A stretch of DNA of 64,000 nucleotides from Haloechinothrix halophila YIM 93223 (GTDB lineage: Bacteria; Actinomycetota; Actinomycetes; Mycobacteriales; Pseudonocardiaceae): NCBI RefSeq assembly GCF_000504245.1, contig NZ_KI632509.1, forward strand, positions 3,639,751 through 3,703,750. The letters run 5' to 3'. The notes under the pieces are model-generated. The model made no database searches and was not told the origin of the DNA. It worked only from the letters and a program-made list of their open reading frames with translations. Within the stretch, counting starts at the first letter, position 1. Every line of letters begins with the position of its first letter. The position numbers and the translations under genes are program-made. Positions 18,062-26,342 of this stretch are shown here, one piece after another.

Positions 18062-21000
18062 GCGCTGACCGCATCGCCATCGTCGGTCTGGCGTGCCGGT
18101 ATCCCGATGCGGCCGACCCGGCCCAGCTGTGGCAGAATGTTCTCGCCAAGCGGCAGGCGTTCCGGCGTCTCCCCGACACCCGCCTCGGCCAGGGCTACCG
18201 CGACGAGCACGCGCCGGACGCGACGTATCTGACGCGCGCGGCGGTGCTGCGGGACTGGACGTTCGACCGGGAGCGCTTCGGTGTTCCCGGTCCGCTGTAT
18301 CGGGCGGCCGACCACACCCACTGGCTCGCGCTGGAGACCGCGGCGGCGGCACTGGCCGATGCCGGTGCGCCTGGCGGCGATGGCCTGGAGCGTGACACCA
18401 CCGGCGTGGTGCTCGGCAACTCGCTGACCGGCGAGTTCAGCCGCGCCGGCCTGTTGCGGCTGCGCTGGCCGTTCCTCGCCGATGCCACCGCCACCGCGCT
18501 GCACGACGCCGGGTTGAGCGACGACACCGCGGCCGAGGTGCTGGGACGACTGGAGGCGCTGGTCAAGGAACCGTTCCCGGCTCCGGGCGACGAGACGCTG
18601 TCCGGGGCGCTGGCCAACACCATCGCCGGCCGGGTGTGCAACTACTTCGACTTCCACGGCACCGGTTACACCGTCGACGGCGCGTGCTCGTCGAGCCTGC
18701 TCGCCGTCGCCGCCGCGTGCCGCGCACTGGTGGCTGGCGAGTGCGACTTCATGCTCGCCGGAGGCGTCGACCTCTCGCTCGACCCACTGGAACTGGTCGG
18801 GTTCTCCCGGCTGGGCGCGCTCGCCACCGGAGACATGCGGGTCTACGACGCCCACCCGACCGGGTTCCTGCCGGGCGAGGGTTGCGGCGTTGTCGCGCTG
18901 ATGCGCGCTTCCGATGCCGAGAAACGGGGCCTGCGCACCTACGCCCACATCATCGGCTGGGCGTCCTCATCGGACGGTTCCGGTGGGCTCACGCGCCCGG
19001 AGCTGTCCGGGCAGGCGATGGCGCTGCACCGTGCTTACCGCGCCGCCGGGATCGCACCCGAGCAGGCACGTCTGGTGGAGGGACACGGCACCGGCACCGC
19101 GATCGGTGACCGGGTGGAGTTGTCCGCGCTCTCCTCGGTGCGCGGTGCTGACGCGCCACCCGCCGCGCTGGGCTCGATCAAGGCCAACCTCGGCCACACC
19201 AAAGCCGCGGCGGGTGCGGCGAGTCTGATCAAGGCGACGCTGGCCGCTCACCACCGGGTGCTACCGCCGACGACAGGGTGTGAGCGCCCCCATGACTTGC
19301 TTCGCGACGCTCCGCTGCGGGTGCTGGCCGAGGCCGAGCCGTGGCCAGACGAGACACCTCGCGCCGGGGTATCGGCCATGGGCTTCGGCGGCATCAACGT
19401 CCACGTCGTCCTGGAGAACCCCGAGCCACACGCTGCGGCGGTGCCCGCGTCGACCCACGCGCCATGGCCGGCGCTCTCGGCGGACGCCGCGTGGTCACGT
19501 CCGCGCGGTCAGCACGAGATCGTGCCGCTGGCCGCTGACACCCCGGACGCGCTCGCCGAGCGACTGTCCGCGCTGGCCGAGGCCGCGACGGCCCTGAGCA
19601 TCGCGGAGGTCGGCGACATCGCGGCGACCGCGTGGCATTCCGGGGACGGTGAGGGGCGCTACCGCGCGATGCTGGTCGCCGCCACGCCGGACGAGCTGGT
19701 CGCCGCCGCGGCAGCCGCCGCGTCGCGCGCCACCGAGTGGAACGGTGACCTGGCCTTCGACCGGCGTGCCGGCTACGCGCTCGGCTCCACGCCCGTGCGC
19801 GTCGGACTGCTGTTCCCCGGGCAGGCCGCACCCGTACGCGCCGAGCTGCCGTGGTGGGCGGACGGGCTCGACGTGCCCGCGCTCGCGGCGGAGCGTGCTC
19901 GGTCCACATCCGATGACGCAGCGGTCACGCTCGACGCCACCTCGGCTATCGCTACCGAGGTCGCCCAGCCCGCGATCGTGCGCCAGTCGCTCGCGGCGCT
20001 AGCGTGGCTGGACGCCATCGGCTGCGAGGCGATCGGCGCGTGCGGGCACAGCCTTGGCGAGATCACCGGTCTGCACTGGGCTGGCGCGTGCACGGCGTCC
20101 ACCGCACTGGACCTGGCCACGCTGCGGGGACGTCTGATGGCCGAGCACGCACTCGATGAGACGATCATGGCGGGCCTCGCGACGTCCGCCGCCACCGCCG
20201 AAGACCTGATCGCGGGCACCGAGGCAGTGCTCGCCTGCCATAACGCCCCCGAACGCATCGTCGTCGCCGGGCCGGTCGACGACGTCGAGCGCGTGCTCGA
20301 CCGCGCGCACGCCCGGGGTATCGCCGCGAGCCGCCTGCCGGTGTCGCACGGCTTCCATAGCCCTGCCATGCAGCCGGTCGCCGGGCCGCTGCGGACAGCG
20401 CTGGCCGACGTCGCGCTGGACACCGTTCGGGACGACCGGCCGCTGCTGTCGACCATCACCGGTGGGCTCATCAGCGAGCACGACCTGCGCGGCCTGCTGG
20501 TCGACCAGCTCACGCAACCGGTGCGGTTCGCCGACGCCGTCACCGCGCTGGCCGCGCGCTGCGATCTGTTGCTGGAAACCGGGCCCGGCATCATGCTCAC
20601 CGACCTGGTGGCGGCCAACGACTTTGACGTCCCCGCGCTCAGCGTGGATAGCGGCGGCGAGCCGCACGGCCACGCGTTCGCCACGGCCGTGCTCGCCGCT
20701 ACCGGCAACGGCAGCCTCACACCATGGTTCACCGACCGCCCCTACCGCACGCTCGACTGGCGTGACACCCCGCGGTTCCTGGCCAACCCCTGCGAGACAC
20801 CACGTAACCGCACCACGCCCGCACCGTCGACCAGCGGCGTCGTGCCCGCGTCCGGCACCGACGAACACGACGGCGAGAATGCCGAATACAGCGTCTCGGG
20901 TGCAGGACATGGCGTCCTGAGTGCAGGACACAGCGTTCCGAGCGCAGGACACGACGTCCTGAGTGCAGGACACGACCCGCTGCGGGCGCTCACACAGCAC

Positions 21001-23829
21001 CTGGCCACGGTCCTCGAACTGTCGGCGGAGGCCATCGAGCCGTCGATGTCGCTGCTGCGTGATCTGCACATGACGTCGATCCAGGTGGTCGATGCCGTTG
21101 GCGCGGCCGCCACCCGGCTCGGCAAGCAGCCACCCGCCACCCCGCTGTCTCTCAGCGACGCGACCGTGGCTGAAGCCGCCGAGGTGCTGGCGGATCTTCC
21201 GTCCACGACGGACACCGCGCGGCCAGCCACACCCACCGGCGTACGCGGCTGGGTGCGCCAGTTCGAGCCAGTCTGGCTCCCGTTCAACGCGCGCACCGGC
21301 ACATCCGCGCCCGATGGCACCCGCACCGTCACGCTGCCCGACAACGCCGGTCCCGCCACTGTCGCCGCGTTGCTGGCTGAGATCACCGACAGCCGGCCCC
21401 GCATGCTCCGGATCGTCCACGCCGGACACCACGCCGCCCAGGGCGTCGGCAGGAGCATCGCGGCGGAACTCCCCGACTGCCAAGTCGTCGTGCTCGAACG
21501 TCCGGACACCACCACGGACCCAGGCGATGCCGGACTCGGTCACCCCGACCGCTACCTCGAACTCCGCGCCCACCCAGACGGCACCCTCGAACGCGCCGCA
21601 CTCCGCGCCAGGCCACCCCGGCCACGCCAGGATTCCCCCGGCAACCCACCGCTCCCCGAAGGCGTCTGTCTGGTCACCGGCGGCATGCGAGGCATCACCG
21701 CCTACGCGGCGGCCGAACTCGCCACCGGCACCGGCACCACCCTGGTGTTCGTCGGCCGCACCCCCGCCGACGACCCTGACATCACCGCGGCACTACGAGA
21801 CCTCACCGACAGCGGTCACACCGACGTGCACTATCTGGCCTGCGACGTCACCGACCCCGCGTCCGTCACGGCGATGCTCACCGAGGCACGCGCGCACGGC
21901 ACGATCACCGGCATCATCCACGGCGCGGGCATCAACGAGCCCCGGCCACTCGACGAGGTCACCGCCGAGTCGTTCGCCACCACCCTCGCCCCGAAGGTCG
22001 ACGGCCTCCGCACCCTGCTCGAGACGCTCGGCGACATGGCCGACGACCTGCGGCTACTGCTCGGCTTCGGCTCCATCATCGGCAGGCAAGGGCTCGCCGG
22101 GCAGGCCGAATACTGCGTCGCCAACGACTGGCTCCGCCATGACATCGAAACCTGGGCGCGTGCGCACCCGCACTGTCGCACGCACCTACTGGAGTGGTCG
22201 GTGTGGTCCGGCGTCGGCATGGGGGTGCGACTCGGCGTGCTGGACACCCTGCGCAGACACGGCGTCGAGCCGATCGGCACCCGCGAGGGAGTCGACGCGC
22301 TGCGCGACGTTCTCGCGGACCCGCAGGCGCCGGTCACCGTGCTGATAACCGCGCGCTTCCCGGACACCACGACGATGCACCTCGCCGCCGAGTCCGCGCC
22401 GCTGCTGCGGTTCGGCGAGCACGTGCGCGCCCGCATCCCCGGCGTCGAGGCCATCACCCAGGCCGAACTGTCGCTGGGCTCCGACCCGTACCTCGACGAC
22501 CACCGCATCGACGGCACCCCGGTGCTGCCCGCCGTTGTCGCGATGGAGGCCATGGCACAAACAGCGTCGCATGTGGACACCGTGTCGCTGCCGATCTCGC
22601 TGTCCCACCTCGAGTTCCGTGCGGCGATCACCCTCAACGGCCCCGACCCCCGCACCATCCAGGTCGCGGCGCTGGCCGATCGGCACGGCACGGACGTCGT
22701 TGTCCGCGATGACTCCGATGCCACCGGATCCGACCGCTTCAGCGGCACCCTCGTCACCGCACCCGAACCACCCGCACCCCAGCTGCCCAGCCAGCCACCC
22801 CCGCCGTCACCGGACGCCGGACCGCACGAGTGCTACGACACGACGTTCTTCCACACCGGACGGTTCCGCAGGCTGCTGCGCTACGACCTGCTGTCGGCGT
22901 TCCGGGTCCGCGCATGGATCCGCGCTGAACAGGGCAACGAGGCCGTGCCGTGGTTCTCCGCCTTCCACAGTGGACGCCTGCTCCTCGGCGACCCCGGCGC
23001 TCACGACGCCACGCTGCATGTGCTGCTCGCCTGCGTCCCACACCGCCGCGCGCTCCCCGTTGGCGTCGACCGCGTCACCGTGTGGCGCGAACCCACCGGT
23101 GTACTGCGGGTCGACGCCGTCGAGACATCGCACACCCACGACGACTACGTCTTCGACGTCATGCTGAGCCAGCCCGATGGGACGGTCGTTGCGCACTGGC
23201 AGGGCCTGCGACTGCACGCGACCACACCACCGCAGCGCAAGGGCACCCTGCCGGTGCGGCTGGTCGGGCCGTGGCTCTCACGACGGCTCATCGAGTGCGG
23301 ACTGCACGAGCACGTCGAACTCCTCACCGCGCCGGGCCGCCGGAAGTTCGGCGCCGCGACCGGACTGCTGCAGCAGCTGACCGGCGGACCCGCTGGACAC
23401 GACCTCGCGGGCGCCCCGCGCGTCGACGGCTCACACGCCAGCGCCAGCTACGCCCACAACACCCTGCTCCTCGGCGTGTCCGACGAACCGGTCGGCGTCG
23501 ACTGGGAATCCGTTCCCGCCACCCCCGCACACGCGGGCGCGGTGCCCTGCGACGCGGCCGACCATCCCGTCGCGGAGATCCTCGCGGACAAGCTCGGCGA
23601 AGACCCCACCCTCGCACGGCTGCGCGTGTGGACCGCGCGGGAAGCACTGTCCAAACTCGGCTATGGGCAGAGTGAACCCTTGCGTATCGACCGGATCACC
23701 GAAGACGGTCTGACGATCCTGCGCGCGGGTGTGGATCACGTCGTCACCGCCAAGGTGCACACCACCGACACCCGTGGCGCACAGGTCAAGGTGGCCGCGG
23801 TCGCTTGCCCCAAGGAACCGAAAGCATGA
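18058..23829 (+). CDS. pksE: Iterative enediyne polyketide synthase (PKSE)
   Basis: GTG 18058 overlaps the unbU stop and gives 1,923 residues, normal for PKSE. Domain order is KS-AT-ACP-KR-DH-PPTase. The KS triad is Cys210 (DGACSSS), His343 (EGHGTGTA) and His380 (NLGHTKAAAG). The AT-like domain has GHSLGE with Ser665. The ACP has LHMTSIQV with Ser1007 as the phosphopantetheine site. The KR has a TGGMRGI nucleotide loop near residue 1208, with Ser1339 and Tyr1352. The DH has HRIDGTPVLP with His1482. The C-terminal phosphopantetheinyl transferase has VGVDWE (Asp1815, Glu1817) and WTAREALSKLG, so the enzyme can prime its own ACP. These enzymes build a linear polyene from malonyl-CoA. Residues 945-972, between AT and ACP, hold a heptapeptide repeat encoded by a 21-bp DNA repeat family found elsewhere in the window. 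Confidence 0.97.
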   Translation: MSADRIAIVGLACRYPDAADPAQLWQNVLAKRQAFRRLPDTRLGQGYRDEHAPDATYLTRAAVLRDWTFDRERFGVPGPLYRAADHTHWLALETAAAALADAGAPGGDGLERDTTGVVLGNSLTGEFSRAGLLRLRWPFLADATATALHDAGLSDDTAAEVLGRLEALVKEPFPAPGDETLSGALANTIAGRVCNYFDFHGTGYTVDGACSSSLLAVAAACRALVAGECDFMLAGGVDLSLDPLELVGFSRLGALATGDMRVYDAHPTGFLPGEGCGVVALMRASDAEKRGLRTYAHIIGWASSSDGSGGLTRPELSGQAMALHRAYRAAGIAPEQARLVEGHGTGTAIGDRVELSALSSVRGADAPPAALGSIKANLGHTKAAAGAASLIKATLAAHHRVLPPTTGCERPHDLLRDAPLRVLAEAEPWPDETPRAGVSAMGFGGINVHVVLENPEPHAAAVPASTHAPWPALSADAAWSRPRGQHEIVPLAADTPDALAERLSALAEAATALSIAEVGDIAATAWHSGDGEGRYRAMLVAATPDELVAAAAAAASRATEWNGDLAFDRRAGYALGSTPVRVGLLFPGQAAPVRAELPWWADGLDVPALAAERARSTSDDAAVTLDATSAIATEVAQPAIVRQSLAALAWLDAIGCEAIGACGHSLGEITGLHWAGACTASTALDLATLRGRLMAEHALDETIMAGLATSAATAEDLIAGTEAVLACHNAPERIVVAGPVDDVERVLDRAHARGIAASRLPVSHGFHSPAMQPVAGPLRTALADVALDTVRDDRPLLSTITGGLISEHDLRGLLVDQLTQPVRFADAVTALAARCDLLLETGPGIMLTDLVAANDFDVPALSVDSGGEPHGHAFATAVLAATGNGSLTPWFTDRPYRTLDWRDTPRFLANPCETPRNRTTPAPSTSGVVPASGTDEHDGENAEYSVSGAGHGVLSAGHSVPSAGHDVLSAGHDPLRALTQHLATVLELSAEAIEPSMSLLRDLHMTSIQVVDAVGAAATRLGKQPPATPLSLSDATVAEAAEVLADLPSTTDTARPATPTGVRGWVRQFEPVWLPFNARTGTSAPDGTRTVTLPDNAGPATVAALLAEITDSRPRMLRIVHAGHHAAQGVGRSIAAELPDCQVVVLERPDTTTDPGDAGLGHPDRYLELRAHPDGTLERAALRARPPRPRQDSPGNPPLPEGVCLVTGGMRGITAYAAAELATGTGTTLVFVGRTPADDPDITAALRDLTDSGHTDVHYLACDVTDPASVTAMLTEARAHGTITGIIHGAGINEPRPLDEVTAESFATTLAPKVDGLRTLLETLGDMADDLRLLLGFGSIIGRQGLAGQAEYCVANDWLRHDIETWARAHPHCRTHLLEWSVWSGVGMGVRLGVLDTLRRHGVEPIGTREGVDALRDVLADPQAPVTVLITARFPDTTTMHLAAESAPLLRFGEHVRARIPGVEAITQAELSLGSDPYLDDHRIDGTPVLPAVVAMEAMAQTASHVDTVSLPISLSHLEFRAAITLNGPDPRTIQVAALADRHGTDVVVRDDSDATGSDRFSGTLVTAPEPPAPQLPSQPPPPSPDAGPHECYDTTFFHTGRFRRLLRYDLLSAFRVRAWIRAEQGNEAVPWFSAFHSGRLLLGDPGAHDATLHVLLACVPHRRALPVGVDRVTVWREPTGVLRVDAVETSHTHDDYVFDVMLSQPDGTVVAHWQGLRLHATTPPQRKGTLPVRLVGPWLSRRLIECGLHEHVELLTAPGRRKFGAATGLLQQLTGGPAGHDLAGAPRVDGSHASASYAHNTLLLGVSDEPVGVDWESVPATPAHAGAVPCDAADHPVAEILADKLGEDPTLARLRVWTAREALSKLGYGQSEPLRIDRITEDGLTILRAGVDHVVTAKVHTTDTRGAQVKVAAVACPKEPKA
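20890..20973 (+). repeat. Four in-frame 21-bp repeats inside pksE (locus B)
   Basis: Four consecutive 21-bp units (core GTCCTGAGTGCAGGACAC) occupy 20890-20973. Because 21 is a multiple of three, they encode a heptapeptide array, residues 945-972: SVSGAGH, GVLSAGH, SVPSAGH, DVLSAGH. The array lies in the linker after the AT-like domain and about 35 residues before the ACP serine. The same unit occurs outside genes at 12268, 50374 and 54147. Confidence 0.9.
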
Positions 23830-24239
23830 CTCATTACCGATACCGGCACATCGTCACGTTCGACGAGACCAATCTGGTCGGCAACGTCTACTTCGCGCAC
23901 TACCTGCACTGGCAGGGTCACTGCCGGGAACGGTTCCTCGCCGACCACGCGCCTGGCGTGCTCAAAGACGTCGCGCACGGCTCACTCGCCCTGGTCACCG
24001 TGTCGTGCTCGATGAACTACCACGCGGAGTGCTACGCCCTCGATGAAATCGACATCGCCATGTCACTGCGGACCGCCAGCGGCAACCGCATCGTCATGGA
24101 CTTCGACTTCCATCGCTCCGGCCAGCTCACCGCACAAGGCACCCAAACCGTCGCCTGCATGCGCCGCGACGACCACGGCACCACTCCCATCGAAATCCCC
24201 GACGAACTCAACCGGGCACTCCGGGCATACAGCGACTGA
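23826..24239 (+). CDS. tebC: Enediyne thioesterase TEBC/E10 (hotdog fold)
   Basis: ATG 23826 overlaps the pksE stop and gives 137 residues. The N-terminal block TFDETNLVGNVYFAHYLHWQ (residues 11-30) and the following GHCRERFL (residues 31-38) are diagnostic of the enediyne 4-hydroxybenzoyl-CoA-thioesterase-like family, whose characterised members include CalE7, SgcE10 and DynE7. These release the polyene product from the PKSE acyl carrier protein. It is the fifth and last gene of the core cassette. No other enediyne gene follows; a promoter for an ArsR-VOC pair begins four bases after its stop. Confidence 0.95.
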   Translation: MTHYRYRHIVTFDETNLVGNVYFAHYLHWQGHCRERFLADHAPGVLKDVAHGSLALVTVSCSMNYHAECYALDEIDIAMSLRTASGNRIVMDFDFHRSGQLTAQGTQTVACMRRDDHGTTPIEIPDELNRALRAYSD

Positions 24240-24242
24240 GCA

Positions 24243-24272
24243 TTGACAGGCAAGTCGTCACTTGCCTATCGT
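24243..24272 (+). promoter_or_regulatory. Promoter and ArsR-type operator for the ArsR-VOC operon
   Basis: A consensus -35 TTGACA (24243-24248) and a -10 TATCGT (24267-24272) are spaced by 18 bp. The spacer holds a perfect inverted repeat, AGGCAAGT (24248-24255) and ACTTGCCT (24260-24267), separated by CGTC. Transcription would begin near 24279-24280, at the GTG of the regulator, so the mRNA would be leaderless. The placement fits autorepression by the ArsR protein. Confidence 0.75.
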
Positions 24273-24279
24273 CTGCTCT

Positions 24280-24567
24280 GTGAGCGACATCTTCAAGGCA
24301 CTGGCCGACGCCACGCGCCGGGCAATCCTGGATGAGCTCACCGACCGTAATGGACAGACCCTGTTCGAGATCTGCGCGCGACTGACGACCAAGCATCAGC
24401 TCGGCTCGTCGCGGCAAGCGATCTCGCAACACCTCGACATGCTCGAAACCGTCGGGCTCGTCACGACCCGGCGCGAAGGCCGCTACAAGTACCACTACCT
24501 CGACGTCACGCCACTGGAACCGATCATCGACCGATGGCTCACACCAAACCGAAGGAACGCGCCATGA
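24280..24567 (+). CDS. ArsR-family winged-helix transcriptional regulator
   Basis: A TTG-initiated frame opens at 24262, but GTG 24280 matches the family start (VSDIFKALADATRRAILDEL) and the predicted transcript start. The product has 95 residues. Helix-turn-helix features include LGSSRQAISQHLDMLETVGLV and a beta-wing REGRYKYHYLD. No metal-binding ELCVCDL-type cysteine motif is present; the single cysteine in FEICARL is unlikely to form a metal site. It therefore belongs to the non-metal ArsR group often paired with VOC or SRPBCC genes. It overlaps the VOC gene by four bases and probably represses both. Confidence 0.85.
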   Translation: MSDIFKALADATRRAILDELTDRNGQTLFEICARLTTKHQLGSSRQAISQHLDMLETVGLVTTRREGRYKYHYLDVTPLEPIIDRWLTPNRRNAP

Positions 24568-24956
24568 GAATCACCATCACCAGCGTCTTCGTCGACGACC
24601 AAGACAAAGCGCTCGACTTCTACACCACCGTCCTCGGATTCCAGAAGAAACACGACATCCCGCTCGGCGGGGAAGACCGGTGGCTCACCGTCGTCTCCCC
24701 CGAGGAGCCCGACGGCACCGAGCTGTTGCTCGAACCCGACGGGCACCCCGCCGTCAAGCCATACAAGTCAGCACTTGTCGATGACGGCATCCCCTGCACC
24801 AGCTTCGCCGTCGACGACATCCAGGCCGAGTTCACCCGGCTCCGCGACCTCGGCGTCACCTTCACCCAGGAACCCGTCGCCATGGGCCCGGTCACCACCG
24901 CGGTGCTGGACGACACCTGCGGAAATCTCATTCAGATCGCACAGCACCACGGGTGA
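24564..24956 (+). CDS. VOC (glyoxalase/bleomycin-resistance-like) family protein
   Basis: ATG 24564 overlaps the ArsR stop (ATGA) and gives 130 residues, one complete VOC unit with two beta-alpha-beta-beta-beta modules. Visible features are TSVFVDDQDKALDFYTTVLG at the front, DRWLTVVSPEEPDGTELLL in the first module and TCGNLIQIAQHH at the end. Glutamates in TELLLEP and a C-terminal metal-ligand position are compatible with metal binding. The substrate is unknown. Related VOC proteins include antibiotic-binding resistance proteins, so a protective role next to an enediyne cassette is possible. The independent ArsR promoter and wide distribution of such pairs make a generic role just as likely. 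Confidence 0.85.
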   Translation: MRITITSVFVDDQDKALDFYTTVLGFQKKHDIPLGGEDRWLTVVSPEEPDGTELLLEPDGHPAVKPYKSALVDDGIPCTSFAVDDIQAEFTRLRDLGVTFTQEPVAMGPVTTAVLDDTCGNLIQIAQHHG

Positions 24957-25110
24957 TGGGACTCGCCCTCCGAACGATGTGCGAGGCGGCGCCGAACTGC
25001 GGAACCACGGCGTCTCTTCCGTACCCGCAGACGCATCATGCTTCACCTGAGTGACCGATCGTCGATCGAGAGAATGTGGCGCCAGCCAGGAGCCTCAGGT
25101 ACGCCGTCGG

Positions 25111-25686
25111 CTACGGTCGGCCGTTCGACGTCCGGACGTGGTCGCGTTCCGACTCGCTGATCGACATCTCGACCTTCGCGTCGTCCGGCCAGGTCAGCGA
25201 CGCGTCGAGCGGCTTCAGTTTCGGCCGGGCCGGACCGGATGCGTACCAGATGATGCGCGGCTCCGCGCCATCCGTGGCGCTGACGATCGCCGCGTGCGAG
25301 TGGGACCAGCAGATCCACAGCGACCGATCGGCCGTCTGGAGGGTATCGGCGAGCCGCACCGCCTCGGACCCTTCCGCGCCTGTCACTACGACACGGCCGG
25401 AGTTGCGCGCCCGCTTGGGCACCTGGATGCCCCAGTCGTCGAGCACGCCGAGAACGACGACCACTGGGAACGCGACGATCGCGTAGACGCCGACGGCGAG
25501 GTACTGCAGTGCGCGGAGGAACCCGTTCGAGTGCAGCGGTTTCCCGTTCCGTTTCCGGCCGCTGACGTAGTAGACGACGGCGCCGCGCGGAAACGCCAGC
25601 ACCGCCGCCTTCTCGCGCCACTGGCTGCTCAGGCGTTGCCTGACTGCTTCGCGGGTCGGGTTCAGCGCCGTGTTCGATCCGGTCAT
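25111..25686 (-). CDS. Hypothetical single-pass membrane protein, last gene of the WXG-like operon
   Basis: ATG 25686 overlaps the upstream stop (ATGA) and gives 191 residues. A basic N-terminal part (about 60 residues) precedes one strong hydrophobic segment, ALQYLAVGVYAIVAFPVVVV near residues 62-81. A globular domain follows with SLWICWSHSHAAIVS and IIWYASGPARPKLKP, which looks like a beta-rich fold. I do not recognise the family. Position at the end of a four-gene overlapping operon suggests a role with the two WXG-like proteins, perhaps at the membrane. Confidence 0.6.
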   Translation of the reverse strand: MTGSNTALNPTREAVRQRLSSQWREKAAVLAFPRGAVVYYVSGRKRNGKPLHSNGFLRALQYLAVGVYAIVAFPVVVVLGVLDDWGIQVPKRARNSGRVVVTGAEGSEAVRLADTLQTADRSLWICWSHSHAAIVSATDGAEPRIIWYASGPARPKLKPLDASLTWPDDAKVEMSISESERDHVRTSNGRP

Positions 25687-26342
25687 GACGATGCGGCCCC
25701 TAACGGCTCCCACTCGAAGGTGTCGAAGATGTCCAGCCCGACCGTGCACACCCGCTCCCAGTCCTGGAAACTATTCGTGGTCACGGTGACGACGCCGATC
25801 GCCGTGCCGTCCGGATCGGGCACCCAGGCCGTGAGTTGGCGGGTCAGTACCGGGAACGGGTACTCCCCAACGACGACCTGGTCCTGCTTCTCGCTCACGC
25901 TCGCGACCGCGGGGCCGATGGGAAGGCGCAGGTCGTGGACCGAGATCCCGGCGTCGGCGGCGAGGCCGTGACGGAGGTTGGCGACGGCATCGGCCGGGTG
26001 GCTGTGGTCGGACGGCGCGACGTACCCGGTCAGGAGGATCATGATCGGTCGGGTCGGGTCGTCCGGCGACAGGTAGTACGCGATCGCGGCGTAGTCCAGC
26101 CCTTGGCGACCGGCGGCGAGTCCGAGACCGGCGAAGACGGCGGCGGTCGCCTGCGCGTTCTCGTCGTCGGCCGACAACCCGAAAATGCCGCCGATGTCCC
26201 CGGTGAACGACGTGGCGGCGTCGGCACCCGCCATGTCAGACACCTCGATCGGCAGGCCGTGGAAACCGTCTGGCAGTCCGAGGTTGAAGCCGCGCTCGGC
26301 GACAGGGAGCGGTTCGGCTGGGTCGGTGTCGATGCTCATCAT
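25683..26342 (-). CDS. Hypothetical protein in the WXG-like operon
   Basis: Two adjacent ATGs exist; ATG 26342 overlaps the stop of the upstream gene by four bases and gives 219 residues. The sequence is acidic and soluble. It holds the segments GFHGLPIEVSDM, GLAAGRQGLDYAAIAYYLSP, ILLTGYVAPSDH and a C-terminal TTNSFQDWERVCTVGLDIFD. This pattern resembles proteins from ESX-associated or polymorphic-toxin immunity neighbourhoods, but I cannot name a family. It is coupled by four-base overlaps to both neighbours, so equimolar production with the WXG-like protein is likely. Confidence 0.6.
   Translation of the reverse strand: MMSIDTDPAEPLPVAERGFNLGLPDGFHGLPIEVSDMAGADAATSFTGDIGGIFGLSADDENAQATAAVFAGLGLAAGRQGLDYAAIAYYLSPDDPTRPIMILLTGYVAPSDHSHPADAVANLRHGLAADAGISVHDLRLPIGPAVASVSEKQDQVVVGEYPFPVLTRQLTAWVPDPDGTAIGVVTVTTNSFQDWERVCTVGLDIFDTFEWEPLGAASS

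Noticed and set aside
18058-23829. Modular type I polyketide synthase
   Set aside because: The order KS-AT-ACP-KR-DH-PPTase in one protein, with the flanking unb genes and tebC, is specific to iterative enediyne synthases.
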